DNA of 64,000 nucleotides from Caulobacter zeae (GTDB lineage: Bacteria > Pseudomonadota > Alphaproteobacteria > Caulobacterales > Caulobacteraceae). Numbering within the stretch: position 1 is the stretch's first letter; every line of letters begins with the position of its first letter. The stretch covers positions 124,001 through 188,000 of the forward strand of contig NZ_PJRS01000011.1 of the NCBI RefSeq assembly GCF_002858925.1, written 5' to 3'. Under the pieces are notes generated by a model. That model did not search any database and was not told the DNA's origin. It saw nothing but the letters and a program-made list of their open reading frames with translations. Positions 1 through 7,945 of this stretch are shown here, one piece after another. The position numbers and the translations under genes are program-made.

Positions 1-154
1 CGAACTCGTCCTTGATCGGCTTGGCCAGGATCCCGAGGATCTGCCGGTCGAGGAAGTTCAGGGTGTAGACGAGGATCAGCGTGGCCAGCACCACGTAGCG
101 ATAGCTCGGGGCCGGCGCGGCCTCGTCAGGTTTGCGACCGTCGTCCATCGCCAT
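1..154 (-). CDS. MFS transporter, N-terminal end only (runs off left edge)
   Basis: Only the first 51 codons are present. After about 15 polar residues the translation enters a hydrophobic segment that continues into LNFLDRQILGILAKPIKDEF, the characteristic end of helix 1 and following loop of major facilitator superfamily permeases of the spinster-like group common in Caulobacterales and Sphingomonadales. The protein would lie in the inner membrane. The start is ATG at 154 with a GGGGGC stretch just upstream; a second ATG two codons later is also possible. It lies downstream of the TonB receptor gene on the same strand, 90 bases away, so it may handle the same substrate. The substrate cannot be read from this fragment. 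Confidence 0.75.
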   Translation of the reverse strand, partial: MAMDDGRKPDEAAPAPSYRYVVLATLILVYTLNFLDRQILGILAKPIKDEF

Positions 155-244
155 GCCCCCAGGGAATCAAACTCGGCTTTTGTGCAGCCTGGACAAGAAA
201 AGGGCGACGGCCTGTTGCAGCAAGCCGTCGCCCTAGGCGTTCGC

Positions 245-2479
245 CTAGAACTTCACTTCGAACGACGCCGTCACCGTGCGCGGCGGGCCGTAGAAAGCGC
301 TGACGGAGTTGCCGTAGAACACGGCCGCCGACTGCGGGAAGTTGTAGCCGCCGATGCGATAGCGCTCGTCGCCGAGGTTCTTGCCGGTCAGGGCGGCCTT
401 GTAGCGCCCTTGCGCCGAGGTCCAGATCAGGCTGGCGTCATAGAGCCAGTAGGACCCCTGATCGAGCGCCGAGGGGATCTCGAACATGTGGTAGGACGAG
501 CGGTACGAGGCCGTCGGGGTGAAGGTGATCGAGCCGTTGTCGCCCAGGTCGTGGCTGAAGTTCAGGCCGAAGTTGCCCGTCCACTTCGGGGTGTTCTGGA
601 ACACCCGCGAGTTGGAGAAGTCGCGCACCACCGGCGGCGTCGAGGTCAGGTCCAGCGCCTTGTACTCGTCGAACTCGGCCTTGATGTAGCCCAGCGAGAC
701 GTTGGCGCTGACCCAGTGGGCCAGCTTGGCGACGCCCTCGACCTCGAAGCCCGACATGTGGGCGCGGCCGACGTTCAGCACCTGGCTGGCGATCGAAGCG
801 CCGACCGGGGTCTGCTGGGTGACCTGCATGTCCTTGTACTTGGAGTAGAACACCGCGGTGTTCAGGCTCAGGCGGCGGTCGAAGAAGTAGCCCTTCAGGC
901 CGCCTTCGAACGAGTCGACGGTCTCGGGCTCGTAGCCGTCGGCCGAGTTGGGCGTCAGGATCTGGTCGGAGCGCATGTCGAAGCCGCCCGACTTGAAGCC
1001 CTGGCTGTAGGAGACATAGGCGTTCAGGTCGTCGCTGATCTCGTACTTGGCGCTGAGGCGCGGGGTGAACTTCGAGAAGGTCTTCTTGTTGGTGAAGCTC
1101 GAGCGCAGCAGGCCGGGCACGGCGGCGTTGTTGCCGAACAGCGGGCTGCGGATGCCGGTGAAGTTCTGGCGATAGACGCGGCCGTACTTCTCGTCGCGGG
1201 TCATGCGGCCGCCGACCGAGACCGACAGGCGCTCGGTCAGGTCGTAGCTGACGTCGGCGAAGGCCGAATAGCTCTCGGTGTCGACATTGCCGGCGGTGGC
1301 GATGGTGGTGTTGATCTGGCTGACCACGGTGTCGAAGGCGCCGGCGGCGGTGGCGTTCATGTAGTAGACGCCGGCCACGCCCTGCCAGCGGTCGCCGGTG
1401 AACAGCGCCTGGAATTCCTGGCTGAACTGGTGGTCGTTGTAGCGGCCGGGAATGTCGAGATAGGCGCCCGGCAGTTCGTCGAAGTCGATGGTGCCTTCGG
1501 TGTTGCCCGAGCGGTAGGCGGTGATCGACTTGACGGTGATCAGGTCGTTGATCGTCCACTGGCCCAGCAGCGACACGCCGCTGTTCTCGACGCGGTTGGT
1601 GTCGCCCGAGCCGGCGCGGGTGTCGTAGACGTCGGGCAGCACCTCGCCGCCGGGGATCGGCTGGCCCAGGATGTTCAGCGCCTGCACCTCGCGGTGGCCG
1701 TGGCGCGGGTTCGACTTGTCGCGGGTGGTGTCGGCCGACAGCCTAAAGAACAGCGCGTCGGTGGGCGTGTATTCGACGCTGACGCGGCCGGTGGCGACGT
1801 CCTTGTCGTAGTGTTCGGCGCCGGTGTTGAGGTTCTTGCCGTAGCCGTCGTGGTCGAAGCTGGCGGCGGCGAAGCTGACCGCCAGCTTGTCGCCGATCGG
1901 GGCCTTGGCCGAGACCAGGAAGTCGCGCTGGTCGTAGCTGCCCAGCGAGGCCTTCAGGCGCAGTTCCGGCTCCGGGCCGATCTTGCGGGTCACATACTTG
2001 ACCGCGCCGCCGATGGTGTTGCGGCCGTACAGCGTGCCCTGCGGGCCGCGCAGCACTTCGATGCGCTCGATGTCGAACACGTCGAGCACCGCGCCCTGCG
2101 GACGGGCGATGTAGACGTCGTCGACATAGAGGCCCACGCCGGGCTCGAAGCCCCACAGCGGGTCCTGCTGGCCGACGCCGCGGATGAACGAGATCAGGGT
2201 CGAGTTGGAGCCGCGCGCCACCTGCAAGGTCAGGTTCGGCGTCGACTGCTGCAGGCTGGTGATGTCCGAGGCGCCCATGCGCTCCAGCGCGGCGGCGCCA
2301 TAGGCCGAGACGGCCACCGGCACGTCCTTCAGGGTTTCTTCGCGCCGGCGGGCGGTGACGACCACCTCTTCGACGCCGACGCCTTGCTCCGTCGTCGCCT
2401 GTTCCTGTGCAACCGCGAGATTGCTCGCAGCGCCCCACGCCGCGCCAGCCAGCAGCGCAGCCTTCCACATCGTTTTCAT
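245..2479 (-). CDS. TonB-dependent outer-membrane receptor
   Basis: The 744-residue product has a signal peptide (cleavage near AVAQEQ, about residue 24), a TonB-box-like stretch EEVVVTARRREE around residue 37, a plug domain (IRGVG, VDDVYI, IERIEVLRGPQGTLYGRNTIGGAV) and a long beta-barrel region ending in an aromatic residue (SFEVKF), as in outer-membrane porins. It would take up a large or scarce substrate using TonB energy. Its length is normal for the Caulobacter and sphingomonad receptors whose ligands are mostly unknown. Its neighbours are a TetR regulator, a Tat-exported carotenoid oxygenase and an MFS permease, so an aromatic or polyene ligand is plausible, but this is inference. A strong inverted repeat lies about 150 bases upstream. 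Confidence 0.95.
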   Translation of the reverse strand: MKTMWKAALLAGAAWGAASNLAVAQEQATTEQGVGVEEVVVTARRREETLKDVPVAVSAYGAAALERMGASDITSLQQSTPNLTLQVARGSNSTLISFIRGVGQQDPLWGFEPGVGLYVDDVYIARPQGAVLDVFDIERIEVLRGPQGTLYGRNTIGGAVKYVTRKIGPEPELRLKASLGSYDQRDFLVSAKAPIGDKLAVSFAAASFDHDGYGKNLNTGAEHYDKDVATGRVSVEYTPTDALFFRLSADTTRDKSNPRHGHREVQALNILGQPIPGGEVLPDVYDTRAGSGDTNRVENSGVSLLGQWTINDLITVKSITAYRSGNTEGTIDFDELPGAYLDIPGRYNDHQFSQEFQALFTGDRWQGVAGVYYMNATAAGAFDTVVSQINTTIATAGNVDTESYSAFADVSYDLTERLSVSVGGRMTRDEKYGRVYRQNFTGIRSPLFGNNAAVPGLLRSSFTNKKTFSKFTPRLSAKYEISDDLNAYVSYSQGFKSGGFDMRSDQILTPNSADGYEPETVDSFEGGLKGYFFDRRLSLNTAVFYSKYKDMQVTQQTPVGASIASQVLNVGRAHMSGFEVEGVAKLAHWVSANVSLGYIKAEFDEYKALDLTSTPPVVRDFSNSRVFQNTPKWTGNFGLNFSHDLGDNGSITFTPTASYRSSYHMFEIPSALDQGSYWLYDASLIWTSAQGRYKAALTGKNLGDERYRIGGYNFPQSAAVFYGNSVSAFYGPPRTVTASFEVKF

Positions 2480-2626
2480 GGACAGCCCCTCTTACCTAGA
2501 TGCGTTTCGTCCCTCACGCTGGCCGGGCCGTCTGGAGCAGCCTCGTTTCCAGCGTTTCCCGCACGATTTCACCGCCGCGGGAATTCGACTTCACTGTCAC
2601 CTAGGTTGAGGAAATGCGCCAGCCTT

Positions 2627-2646
2627 TTTTCACCAGGTGGTGAAAA
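2627..2646. promoter_or_regulatory. Inverted repeat upstream of the TonB receptor, candidate operator
   Basis: TTTTCACC-AGGT-GGTGAAAA is a perfect 8-bp inverted repeat with a 4-base spacer, in the 197-base gap between the TetR stop and the receptor start. Its size and symmetry suit a TetR-family dimer. Function is inferred from position. It could instead act as a weak terminator for the TetR gene. Confidence 0.5.
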
Positions 2647-2676
2647 GTGTAATCCGCGGGCGGAGGGTCGCCTGCG

Positions 2677-3390
2677 TCAGGTCTTGCCGGACCTGGCCAC
2701 GACCGCCTCGAAACCGGCCGCGCAATAGGCGAACAGGCGCGCGCGCACGGCCTCCAGGTCGCTGGAATGGCACACCCCTTCCGACAGCGTGTCGATCCGC
2801 CCGGTCTCCGACAGGGCCAGCATCATCGAGCCGGTCAGGAACTGGTAGCACCAGTAGAGGTCGCGATATTCCGCGTCGGGACGGACGATCTTCAGCGTAT
2901 CGACCAGCTGGTGGACGACCGGGTCGAAGAACCGCGCCATGGTCTCGCCGCCCCAGGCCGGGGTGTTGTTCACCTGGGCCACGAGGGCGAAATAGCTCTT
3001 CCAGCCGCCGCCGCCCTCCTGCGAGATGCGCAGCAGGGGATCGATGAAGGCGGTGATCACCCCCTCCACCGTCATGCGCGCGCCGAAGGTCTCGACATAG
3101 GCGTTCATCGAGACGCTGCGGGCCTGGTTGAGAATGTCGGCCCGGCGCAGGAACACCGCGTCGAACAGCTCGCGCTTGGCGCCGAAATAGTAGTGGATCA
3201 GGGCGGTGTCGACGCCGGCCTCCGAGGCCACCTGGCGGGTGGTCACGCCGTGGAAGCCGTGGCGCGCGAACAGGCCCTCGGCGGAGTCGAGGATGGTCTC
3301 CTTCAAGTCGAGGCCCGTGGCCTTGGAAGGACGGCCCCGCCCGCCGGAGCGGGCGCGGGTCTTGGCGGCGGTCATGTGGAAGAGACCCAT
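2677..3390 (-). CDS. TetR/AcrR-family transcriptional regulator
   Basis: The 237-residue product begins with a basic N-terminus (KTRARSGGRGRPSK) followed by a typical TetR helix-turn-helix: ILDSAEGLFARHGFHGVTTRQVASEAGV then DTALIHYYFGAKRELF. The C-terminal part has the layout of a ligand-binding dimerisation domain with a conserved GSMMLALSETGRID segment. It probably represses the neighbouring receptor and oxygenase genes, and possibly itself. The start is either ATG 3390 or ATG 3375 (MTAAKTR); neither has a convincing Shine-Dalgarno sequence, and a GAGGAAC lies 13 or more bases from the first. It sits between the oxygenase and the receptor on the same strand. Confidence 0.92.
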   Translation of the reverse strand: MGLFHMTAAKTRARSGGRGRPSKATGLDLKETILDSAEGLFARHGFHGVTTRQVASEAGVDTALIHYYFGAKRELFDAVFLRRADILNQARSVSMNAYVETFGARMTVEGVITAFIDPLLRISQEGGGGWKSYFALVAQVNNTPAWGGETMARFFDPVVHQLVDTLKIVRPDAEYRDLYWCYQFLTGSMMLALSETGRIDTLSEGVCHSSDLEAVRARLFAYCAAGFEAVVARSGKT

Positions 3391-3394
3391 CCGT

Positions 3395-3408
3395 GAACAG
3401 CGTTGTTC
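3395..3408. promoter_or_regulatory. Small inverted repeat at the TetR 5' end, candidate autoregulatory site
   Basis: GAACA-GCGT-TGTTC is a perfect 5-bp inverted repeat with a 4-base spacer, directly upstream of the TetR start. TetR regulators often bind such sites over their own promoters. The half-site differs from the 2627-2646 repeat, so both cannot be ideal sites for one protein. Position is the only support. Confidence 0.35.
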
Positions 3409-3467
3409 CTCGGATAGGCCCGCTTCCGGCGCCCTGGCAAGAGCGCGGCCGTTCCGAGGACGTCGGG

Positions 3468-4925
3468 TCAGGCCGTGAAAATCCCGTGGAATCCCAGAGG
3501 CAAGGCCGTGTTCGCCCGCCAGGTGACCAGCGGACCGTCGGCGACCCGGCGGGCGTCGAAGGCGTGCAGCTCGCTGGCCTGGGCGTCGAGATTGAGGCTC
3601 GTACCCACCAGCCAGCCGTCGAATTCCTCGCTGGAGCCGGGGCGGGGCACGAAGACCATCTCCTCGACCAGCTGGCGGCGGCCGAAGGCGAAGGTCTGTT
3701 CGCGGCCGGTCTTCCAGTCGCGCACCGCCACCCCGTGGAACACCGGCTTGCCCGGCTCGCCGACGGCGGCGTGGACGCTGTAGCGGCGCGGGCGGCCTGC
3801 GAACCGCTCGTCCGAGCGCGGGAACTCGGCGATGCTGTCGAAGCGGGTCAGCTGCGCCTTGCCGTCGGCGTGCAGGGTGATGAGCGCCAGGCGCGGCGGG
3901 GCGACGTTCGTGAACGGAACGCCCCGCAGCAGCTGCTCGCCGGCCGAGGCCGTGCCGCGCGGATCGTCGTCGACGCAGGCGTCGAAGCGGATCGTGCCGC
4001 CCGCGTCCTCCCAGGCGTCGCCCAGGTGGAAGAAGAAGAACGGCGGCAGCTCGAAGGTCCGGCTTTTCGTCAGGTCGGCCTTGTCGAGCACCACCACCTG
4101 GGTCCCCAGTTCCGGCTTCCAGGCCATGCTGGAGATGTAGGGCATCTCCAGCCGCTCCTGGATCCAGGGCTGAAGCACGATCACCAAATGGCGCTCCGTG
4201 GCCGTGAAGTCGTGGACGTAGCTGGCGCGCGGCAGGGCCACGACCTGGGCGTCTTCCAGCGCGCCGTCGGCGGCCAAGCGCCAGACGATGGCGTGCTTGC
4301 CCGCCAGGCCCAGGTTCCAGATCCGGCCGTCCGGCTCGCGGCGCGGGTGGGCCAGGAACGGCATGGCCTTGAGGTCGGGCCGCAGGGTCTTGAAGCCCCT
4401 GGTCTCCAGCGTGGCGGGGTCGAGCGCGCAGGGCGAGCCGGCTTCCCACAGGGCCCAAAGCTCGCCGCCGGCCATCATCACCGAGGTGTTGGCGCCGTTG
4501 GCGTCGTCGGGGCCGCCCAGGGCCGCGCCCGGACCGGCCCTGGTGCCGAAGCCCGGCGTGACCATCGCCCCGGCCGCCGTGTTGGCGCGGCGCTTGGGGG
4601 TGTCGACGAAGCGGGCGGCGAGGCTGGCCTGGCCGTCCTGGATCGACCAGCGCCGCACCAGCCCCTCGCCGTCGAACCAATGGCCGGCCGAGCCGCCGGG
4701 GCGGCGGAACTTGGCCGGGCCGTTGCGGATCAGCGCGCCAGACAGTTCGGCCGGGGCCTTGCCGCGCAGGCGGGTCAGGCCGGCCGGCGCGATGTCGCCC
4801 TCAACGTCGCGAAAGGCCAGGGTCCAGTCGGCGGCCCCGGCGGCGAACACCGTCTCGGGGCTGAGCACGGCGGCGGCCCCGGTCAGGCCGGCGGCGCGGA
4901 GAAAGGCGCGGCGATCCATCGACAT
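3468..4925 (-). CDS. Carotenoid oxygenase family protein, Tat-exported
   Basis: The 485-residue product matches the carotenoid cleavage / lignostilbene dioxygenase family, seven-bladed propellers with one Fe(II) held by four histidines. All four are visible: H193 (AHPRREPDGRIWNLG), H238 (YVHDFTATERH), H300 (FFHLGDAWED) and H480 (GFHGIFTA); the family sequence HWFDGEGLV is at 82-90. Unusually for this family it starts with a twin-arginine signal, DRRAFLRAAGLTGAAAV, so the folded iron enzyme should be exported to the periplasm. The start is ATG 4925, eight bases after the DUF2141 stop, so the two are probably cotranscribed. The reaction is oxidative cleavage of a conjugated C=C bond; the substrate (apocarotenoid, retinoid or stilbene) is not evident. 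Confidence 0.93.
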   Translation of the reverse strand: MSMDRRAFLRAAGLTGAAAVLSPETVFAAGAADWTLAFRDVEGDIAPAGLTRLRGKAPAELSGALIRNGPAKFRRPGGSAGHWFDGEGLVRRWSIQDGQASLAARFVDTPKRRANTAAGAMVTPGFGTRAGPGAALGGPDDANGANTSVMMAGGELWALWEAGSPCALDPATLETRGFKTLRPDLKAMPFLAHPRREPDGRIWNLGLAGKHAIVWRLAADGALEDAQVVALPRASYVHDFTATERHLVIVLQPWIQERLEMPYISSMAWKPELGTQVVVLDKADLTKSRTFELPPFFFFHLGDAWEDAGGTIRFDACVDDDPRGTASAGEQLLRGVPFTNVAPPRLALITLHADGKAQLTRFDSIAEFPRSDERFAGRPRRYSVHAAVGEPGKPVFHGVAVRDWKTGREQTFAFGRRQLVEEMVFVPRPGSSEEFDGWLVGTSLNLDAQASELHAFDARRVADGPLVTWRANTALPLGFHGIFTA

Positions 4926-4933
4926 CCCCGGTC

Positions 4934-5410
4934 TCAGCGCAGGGTCAGGGCCTGGGCGTTCTCGCCCGGCGCGACGGTGAAGGCGGCGGCCTCGAAGGAC
5001 GGCGGGCCCATGTTGACCTTGGCGTCGTTGGAGAAGCCGTAGGGCTCGACCGGCAGGCCGAAGGGGTTGGTCCCCAGGCGCCCGTCGCCGTCGACGTCGT
5101 GGAAGGCGCGGATGGCGTAGGTCCCGGCCGGCAGGTCCAGGCGGACGGTCGGCGCGGCCTCGGCGGCGGGCACCGTGACGGAGGTCACCGCCTTGCCGCC
5201 CTTCCAGGCCTGGGCGCTGTCGTAGACGGCCACCTGCAGCACGCCGGTGTGGGCCTTCAGCGCCGGGAAGCTGACCACCAGGCTGGCGTCGGCAGAGGTT
5301 GCGGCGGCGGTCGCGGCGGGCGGCGCGGCCACGACCGGGATGTCCTGGCAGAAGCCGGCGACGGGAGCGGCGAGCACGGCGGCGCAGGCCAGCAGCGGGA
5401 GAAGACGCAT
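4934..5410 (-). CDS. DUF2141 domain exported protein
   Basis: The 158-residue product has a signal peptide (MRLLPLLACAAVLAAPVAGFC) and then a DUF2141 domain with its hallmarks: LQVAVYDS, LPAGTYAIRAFHDVDGDGRLGTN, and PVEPYGFSNDA followed by GPPSFEAAAFTV. DUF2141 proteins are small secreted beta-sandwich-like proteins without a defined biochemical role, often encoded near carotenoid-related genes. The start at ATG 5410 is chosen because it puts the signal peptide at the N-terminus and has AAGGA eight bases upstream; the frame stays open further upstream but without a better start. It ends eight bases before the carotenoid oxygenase gene. Confidence 0.9.
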   Translation of the reverse strand: MRLLPLLACAAVLAAPVAGFCQDIPVVAAPPAATAAATSADASLVVSFPALKAHTGVLQVAVYDSAQAWKGGKAVTSVTVPAAEAAPTVRLDLPAGTYAIRAFHDVDGDGRLGTNPFGLPVEPYGFSNDAKVNMGPPSFEAAAFTVAPGENAQALTLR

Positions 5411-5463
5411 GAAAGGAATCCTTGAAACGAACGGAAGAAGAGGGCGACGGAACGACAACGCGT

Positions 5464-6006
5464 TCAACCGAAGAACACTCGCCACAGCAGGCGGCCGGGG
5501 ATGAAGGCGAAGCCGCCGGCCACGATCAGCCCGCCGACGAACAGGCCGGTCATGAACCGGCGGTGCAGGGCGACCTTGTGGCGGCGGGCGGCGTAGACGG
5601 CGATCGGCAGGGCGATGATGGTCCAGCCCGACAGCAGGTGGATCCAGCTCATGGCGCCGTGGTTCATCTCGTGGATGAACAGCGAGCTTATGGCGGTCAG
5701 CGCCATGGCGACCACCCAGGTCCAGCCCAGGCCGCGATGCAGGGCGCTGCCCTTGACCCCGATCATCAGCACCGTGCCGACGACCAGGGCGGTGACGGCG
5801 GCGGTCAGGTGGATCTGGATCTTCAGCGGCGCGGCCGCCACCAGGGCCAGGTTGGGCAGGTGGGGCACGATCCCGTCCAGGCCGCGGTCGCGCAGCATCA
5901 GGGCGGGGACGGCCGCGGCCGTCGTGGCGACAAGCACGCCGGCGACGCCGAGCAAGCGAAAGCGCCGGGCGCGGGGCTCGTGCATTGACAGGCTGGTCTG
6001 GGGCAT
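5464..6006 (-). CDS. DUF2306-type membrane protein
   Basis: The 180-residue product has four or more predicted membrane helices (around LLGVAGVLVATTAAAVPALM, IQIHLTAAVTALVVGTVLMI, WVVAMALTAISSLFI, LSGWTIIALPIAVYAA and FVGGLIVAGGFAF). Conserved polar and histidine positions inside them (LHRGLGW, FIHEMNHGAMSWIHLLSG, HKVALHRRFMTG) match DUF2306 integral membrane proteins. Histidines within membrane segments suggest haem or metal binding, which has not been shown for the family as far as I know. ATG 6006 is chosen for its GGAG about ten bases upstream. It is divergent from the LytTR regulator (64 bases) and 53 bases upstream of the DUF2141 gene, so it may head that operon. Confidence 0.82.
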   Translation of the reverse strand: MPQTSLSMHEPRARRFRLLGVAGVLVATTAAAVPALMLRDRGLDGIVPHLPNLALVAAAPLKIQIHLTAAVTALVVGTVLMIGVKGSALHRGLGWTWVVAMALTAISSLFIHEMNHGAMSWIHLLSGWTIIALPIAVYAARRHKVALHRRFMTGLFVGGLIVAGGFAFIPGRLLWRVFFG

Positions 6007-6069
6007 CTTGATCTCCGGGCGGCGGCGGGGTGCGTCGCCGTTGCAGGATCGATAGGAGCCGACGGGGCC

Positions 6070-6885
6070 GTGTCTCAATCGCCGTTACGTGAGCAGCCGG
6101 CTCCGCTTCGCCAATCGCCGCCGCCCGCCGTTCACGCTTCGCGAATGGCGGCCCTGGCGGCGCGGCATGGACGCGGCGTCGTGGTGGCGGGCCTTGCCGG
6201 GCTGTTCCTGGCCTTCGCCGGCGCGTTCGGCACCGGGGACGCGCCGCTGTGGATCCGGCTCGTCTACTGGCTGGTGCTGTGCTGGTCGGGCGCGGCGGCC
6301 GGGGCGGCCGTTAGCGGGATCGTGCAGAACAGCGGCCTGACCGAGCGCCGGCCGTTCGTCGGCGGGGCGGCGATCACCCTGGGCGTGGCCTTGCCCGGCA
6401 CGCTTTACGTCTGGGCGATGTCGAGCCTGATGTTCGGCGCCCTGCCGAGGCTGGAAAACCTGCGGCAGTTCTTCCTGCCGGTGCTGGCGGTCACCGCGGC
6501 GATCACGGCCCTGAACTTCCTGGTCGCCCGCAAGCCGGTCGAGACCCACGCGGCCGCCCCCGAGGCGCCGCCGCCGCGCTTTCTGGATCGTCTGCCGGCC
6601 AGGCTGCGCGGCGCGACCCTCTACGCCGTCGAGGCCCAGGACCATTACCTGCGCCTGCACACCTCCAGGGGCGAGGACCTGATCCTGATGCGCCTGTCCG
6701 ACGCCATCGCCGAGCTGGAAGGCATTGAGGGCGCCCAGACCCACCGCTCGTGGTGGGTGGCGCGCGCGGCGGTGGTCGACGCCAGGCGCGGCGACGGCCG
6801 GGCCGTGCTGACCCTGGCCGGCGGCGCCGAGGCCCCGGTCAGCCGCGCCTACGCCAAGGCCCTGCGCGAGGCAGGCTGGTTCTAG
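6070..6885 (+). CDS. Membrane-anchored LytTR-family transcriptional regulator
   Basis: The 271-residue product has four membrane helices in its first 150 residues and a C-terminal LytTR DNA-binding domain (about 170-270) with LYAVEAQDHYLRLHTSRGEDLILMRLSDAIAEL and the family signature HRSWWVAR...PVSRAYAKAL. It lacks a receiver domain, so it would sense a membrane signal directly. The frame opens with GTG at 6070; ATG codon 26 is an alternative, but that would shorten the N-terminal cytoplasmic part. It is divergent from the DUF2306 gene and is the obvious candidate regulator of that operon. Its stop codon overlaps, in a shared CTAG, the stop of the convergent gene at 6882. Confidence 0.88.
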   Translation: MSQSPLREQPAPLRQSPPPAVHASRMAALAARHGRGVVVAGLAGLFLAFAGAFGTGDAPLWIRLVYWLVLCWSGAAAGAAVSGIVQNSGLTERRPFVGGAAITLGVALPGTLYVWAMSSLMFGALPRLENLRQFFLPVLAVTAAITALNFLVARKPVETHAAAPEAPPPRFLDRLPARLRGATLYAVEAQDHYLRLHTSRGEDLILMRLSDAIAELEGIEGAQTHRSWWVARAAVVDARRGDGRAVLTLAGGAEAPVSRAYAKALREAGWF

Positions 6886-7811
6886 CGGGGCAGCTCCTGA
6901 ATGTCGCCACATGGCAGCTTGTGGCTGGTGCGGACCACGCCGTGGGGACGACAGAGGTCCTGCATCCGGCACATGGCGGGCATGTAGACGCCGAACGCAT
7001 TGCTCTGCTTGAACCGCACGCTTTCGCCCTCGCCGCCGAAGTCGCGAATTTCGCTGGCTGGCGGCAGGGCGCTGATCAGGAAGTCACGCATCTGCCGGAG
7101 TCTGGGCGCGCCCGCGACCCGAGCGCGCTCGCCCAGGATATAGAAGCGGAAGTCGCGACTGAATTCCTTCGGATCGGCCATCTCGGCGTCCGGCCGCGAC
7201 AGGTAATAGTCGAAGATCGCGCCACCGGGCAGCTGCTGGCGATCGTAGTCGGGGACTTTGCGGGAGCTCTCGCCAATCTGGCGCGCGTTGCGGATGCGGT
7301 CGCGGTTCTCCCAGCGCGTGACCTCTCCGAAGACCCTGCAGATCTCCTGCTCGCTCGATCCTAGCGGCATCCACTCCGTGGCCTTGTAGCTTTCCTCGCG
7401 CAGCGGCTTGGTGCCTTCGCAGGAGGAGGCCACGAGCGTCGCGTTGACGGTCTTGGGCGCCTCGTCCAGCGCCTCGGGCAGCTCGAAGGCTTCGTAGGGA
7501 ATGTGGGTGTTCTGGGCGTAGCCCTTCACCAGCCGCACGACGCAGTCGCGCTCGCAGCGTCCGACCGCGCCTGACTTCAGCGGGTAGCGCTTGCCCGCGA
7601 CCTCCAGCACGACGGGACCGCCGCCTGGTCCGCCGGTCAGGACCCAGTCCTCGAGCATGCAGACGGGCTTTTCGTCGACGGCGTCGAACTCCAGCGAGAT
7701 AGTGCGGTATTCCGGCCGGTCGACCACCTCGTGAGGGAGGATCCCAGGCGCAGGCGCCGAGGAGGCCAGCGCCAGGGCTGACAGCGCCAGCCCGATCATC
7801 CGCAGTCGCAT
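6882..7811 (-). CDS. Exported protein of unknown function
   Basis: I do not recognise this 309-residue protein. It begins with a signal peptide (MRLRMIGLALSALALASSAPA) and is otherwise hydrophilic with several paired cysteines (C in EKPVCML, GRCERDCVV, SSCEGTK, EICRVF, AMCRMQDLC, LPCGD), suggesting a disulfide-bonded periplasmic or secreted protein. The start at ATG 7811 is chosen because the signal peptide begins there and GGGGGA lies upstream; ATG 7871 in the same frame is possible but would bury the signal. It is convergent with the LytTR gene, sharing a CTAG at the stop codons, and lies upstream of nothing on its own strand that suggests a role. Confidence 0.75.
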   Translation of the reverse strand: MRLRMIGLALSALALASSAPAPGILPHEVVDRPEYRTISLEFDAVDEKPVCMLEDWVLTGGPGGGPVVLEVAGKRYPLKSGAVGRCERDCVVRLVKGYAQNTHIPYEAFELPEALDEAPKTVNATLVASSCEGTKPLREESYKATEWMPLGSSEQEICRVFGEVTRWENRDRIRNARQIGESSRKVPDYDRQQLPGGAIFDYYLSRPDAEMADPKEFSRDFRFYILGERARVAGAPRLRQMRDFLISALPPASEIRDFGGEGESVRFKQSNAFGVYMPAMCRMQDLCRPHGVVRTSHKLPCGDIQELPR

Positions 7812-7890
7812 TCGATGTCCCCCGACACGCTCCGGCCCCGACTGGAGACCGGTGTTCGGTTCGTGGTTCATCTCGTCGTCCCGCGCAACG

Positions 7891-7920
7891 AAAAAGGGCG
7901 GCCCTCGCGAGCCGCCCTTT
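7891..7920 (-). terminator. Rho-independent terminator of the chemoreceptor gene
   Basis: A 10-bp stem (AAAGGGCGGC / GCCGCCCTTT, 7893-7902 with 7911-7920) and 8-base loop lie 25 bases past the receptor stop. On the minus strand the stem is followed by a T run. Confidence 0.85.
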
Positions 7921-7945
7921 CCGCTATCGATCAAGCCTTGGGGTC

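Noticed and set aside
182..2728. Long plus-strand open frame opposite the TonB receptor
   Set aside because: The receptor on the minus strand has a signal peptide, plug and barrel; the opposite frame has no recognisable feature. The same holds for similar frames opposite addA, addB, the histidine kinase and atpA/atpD.
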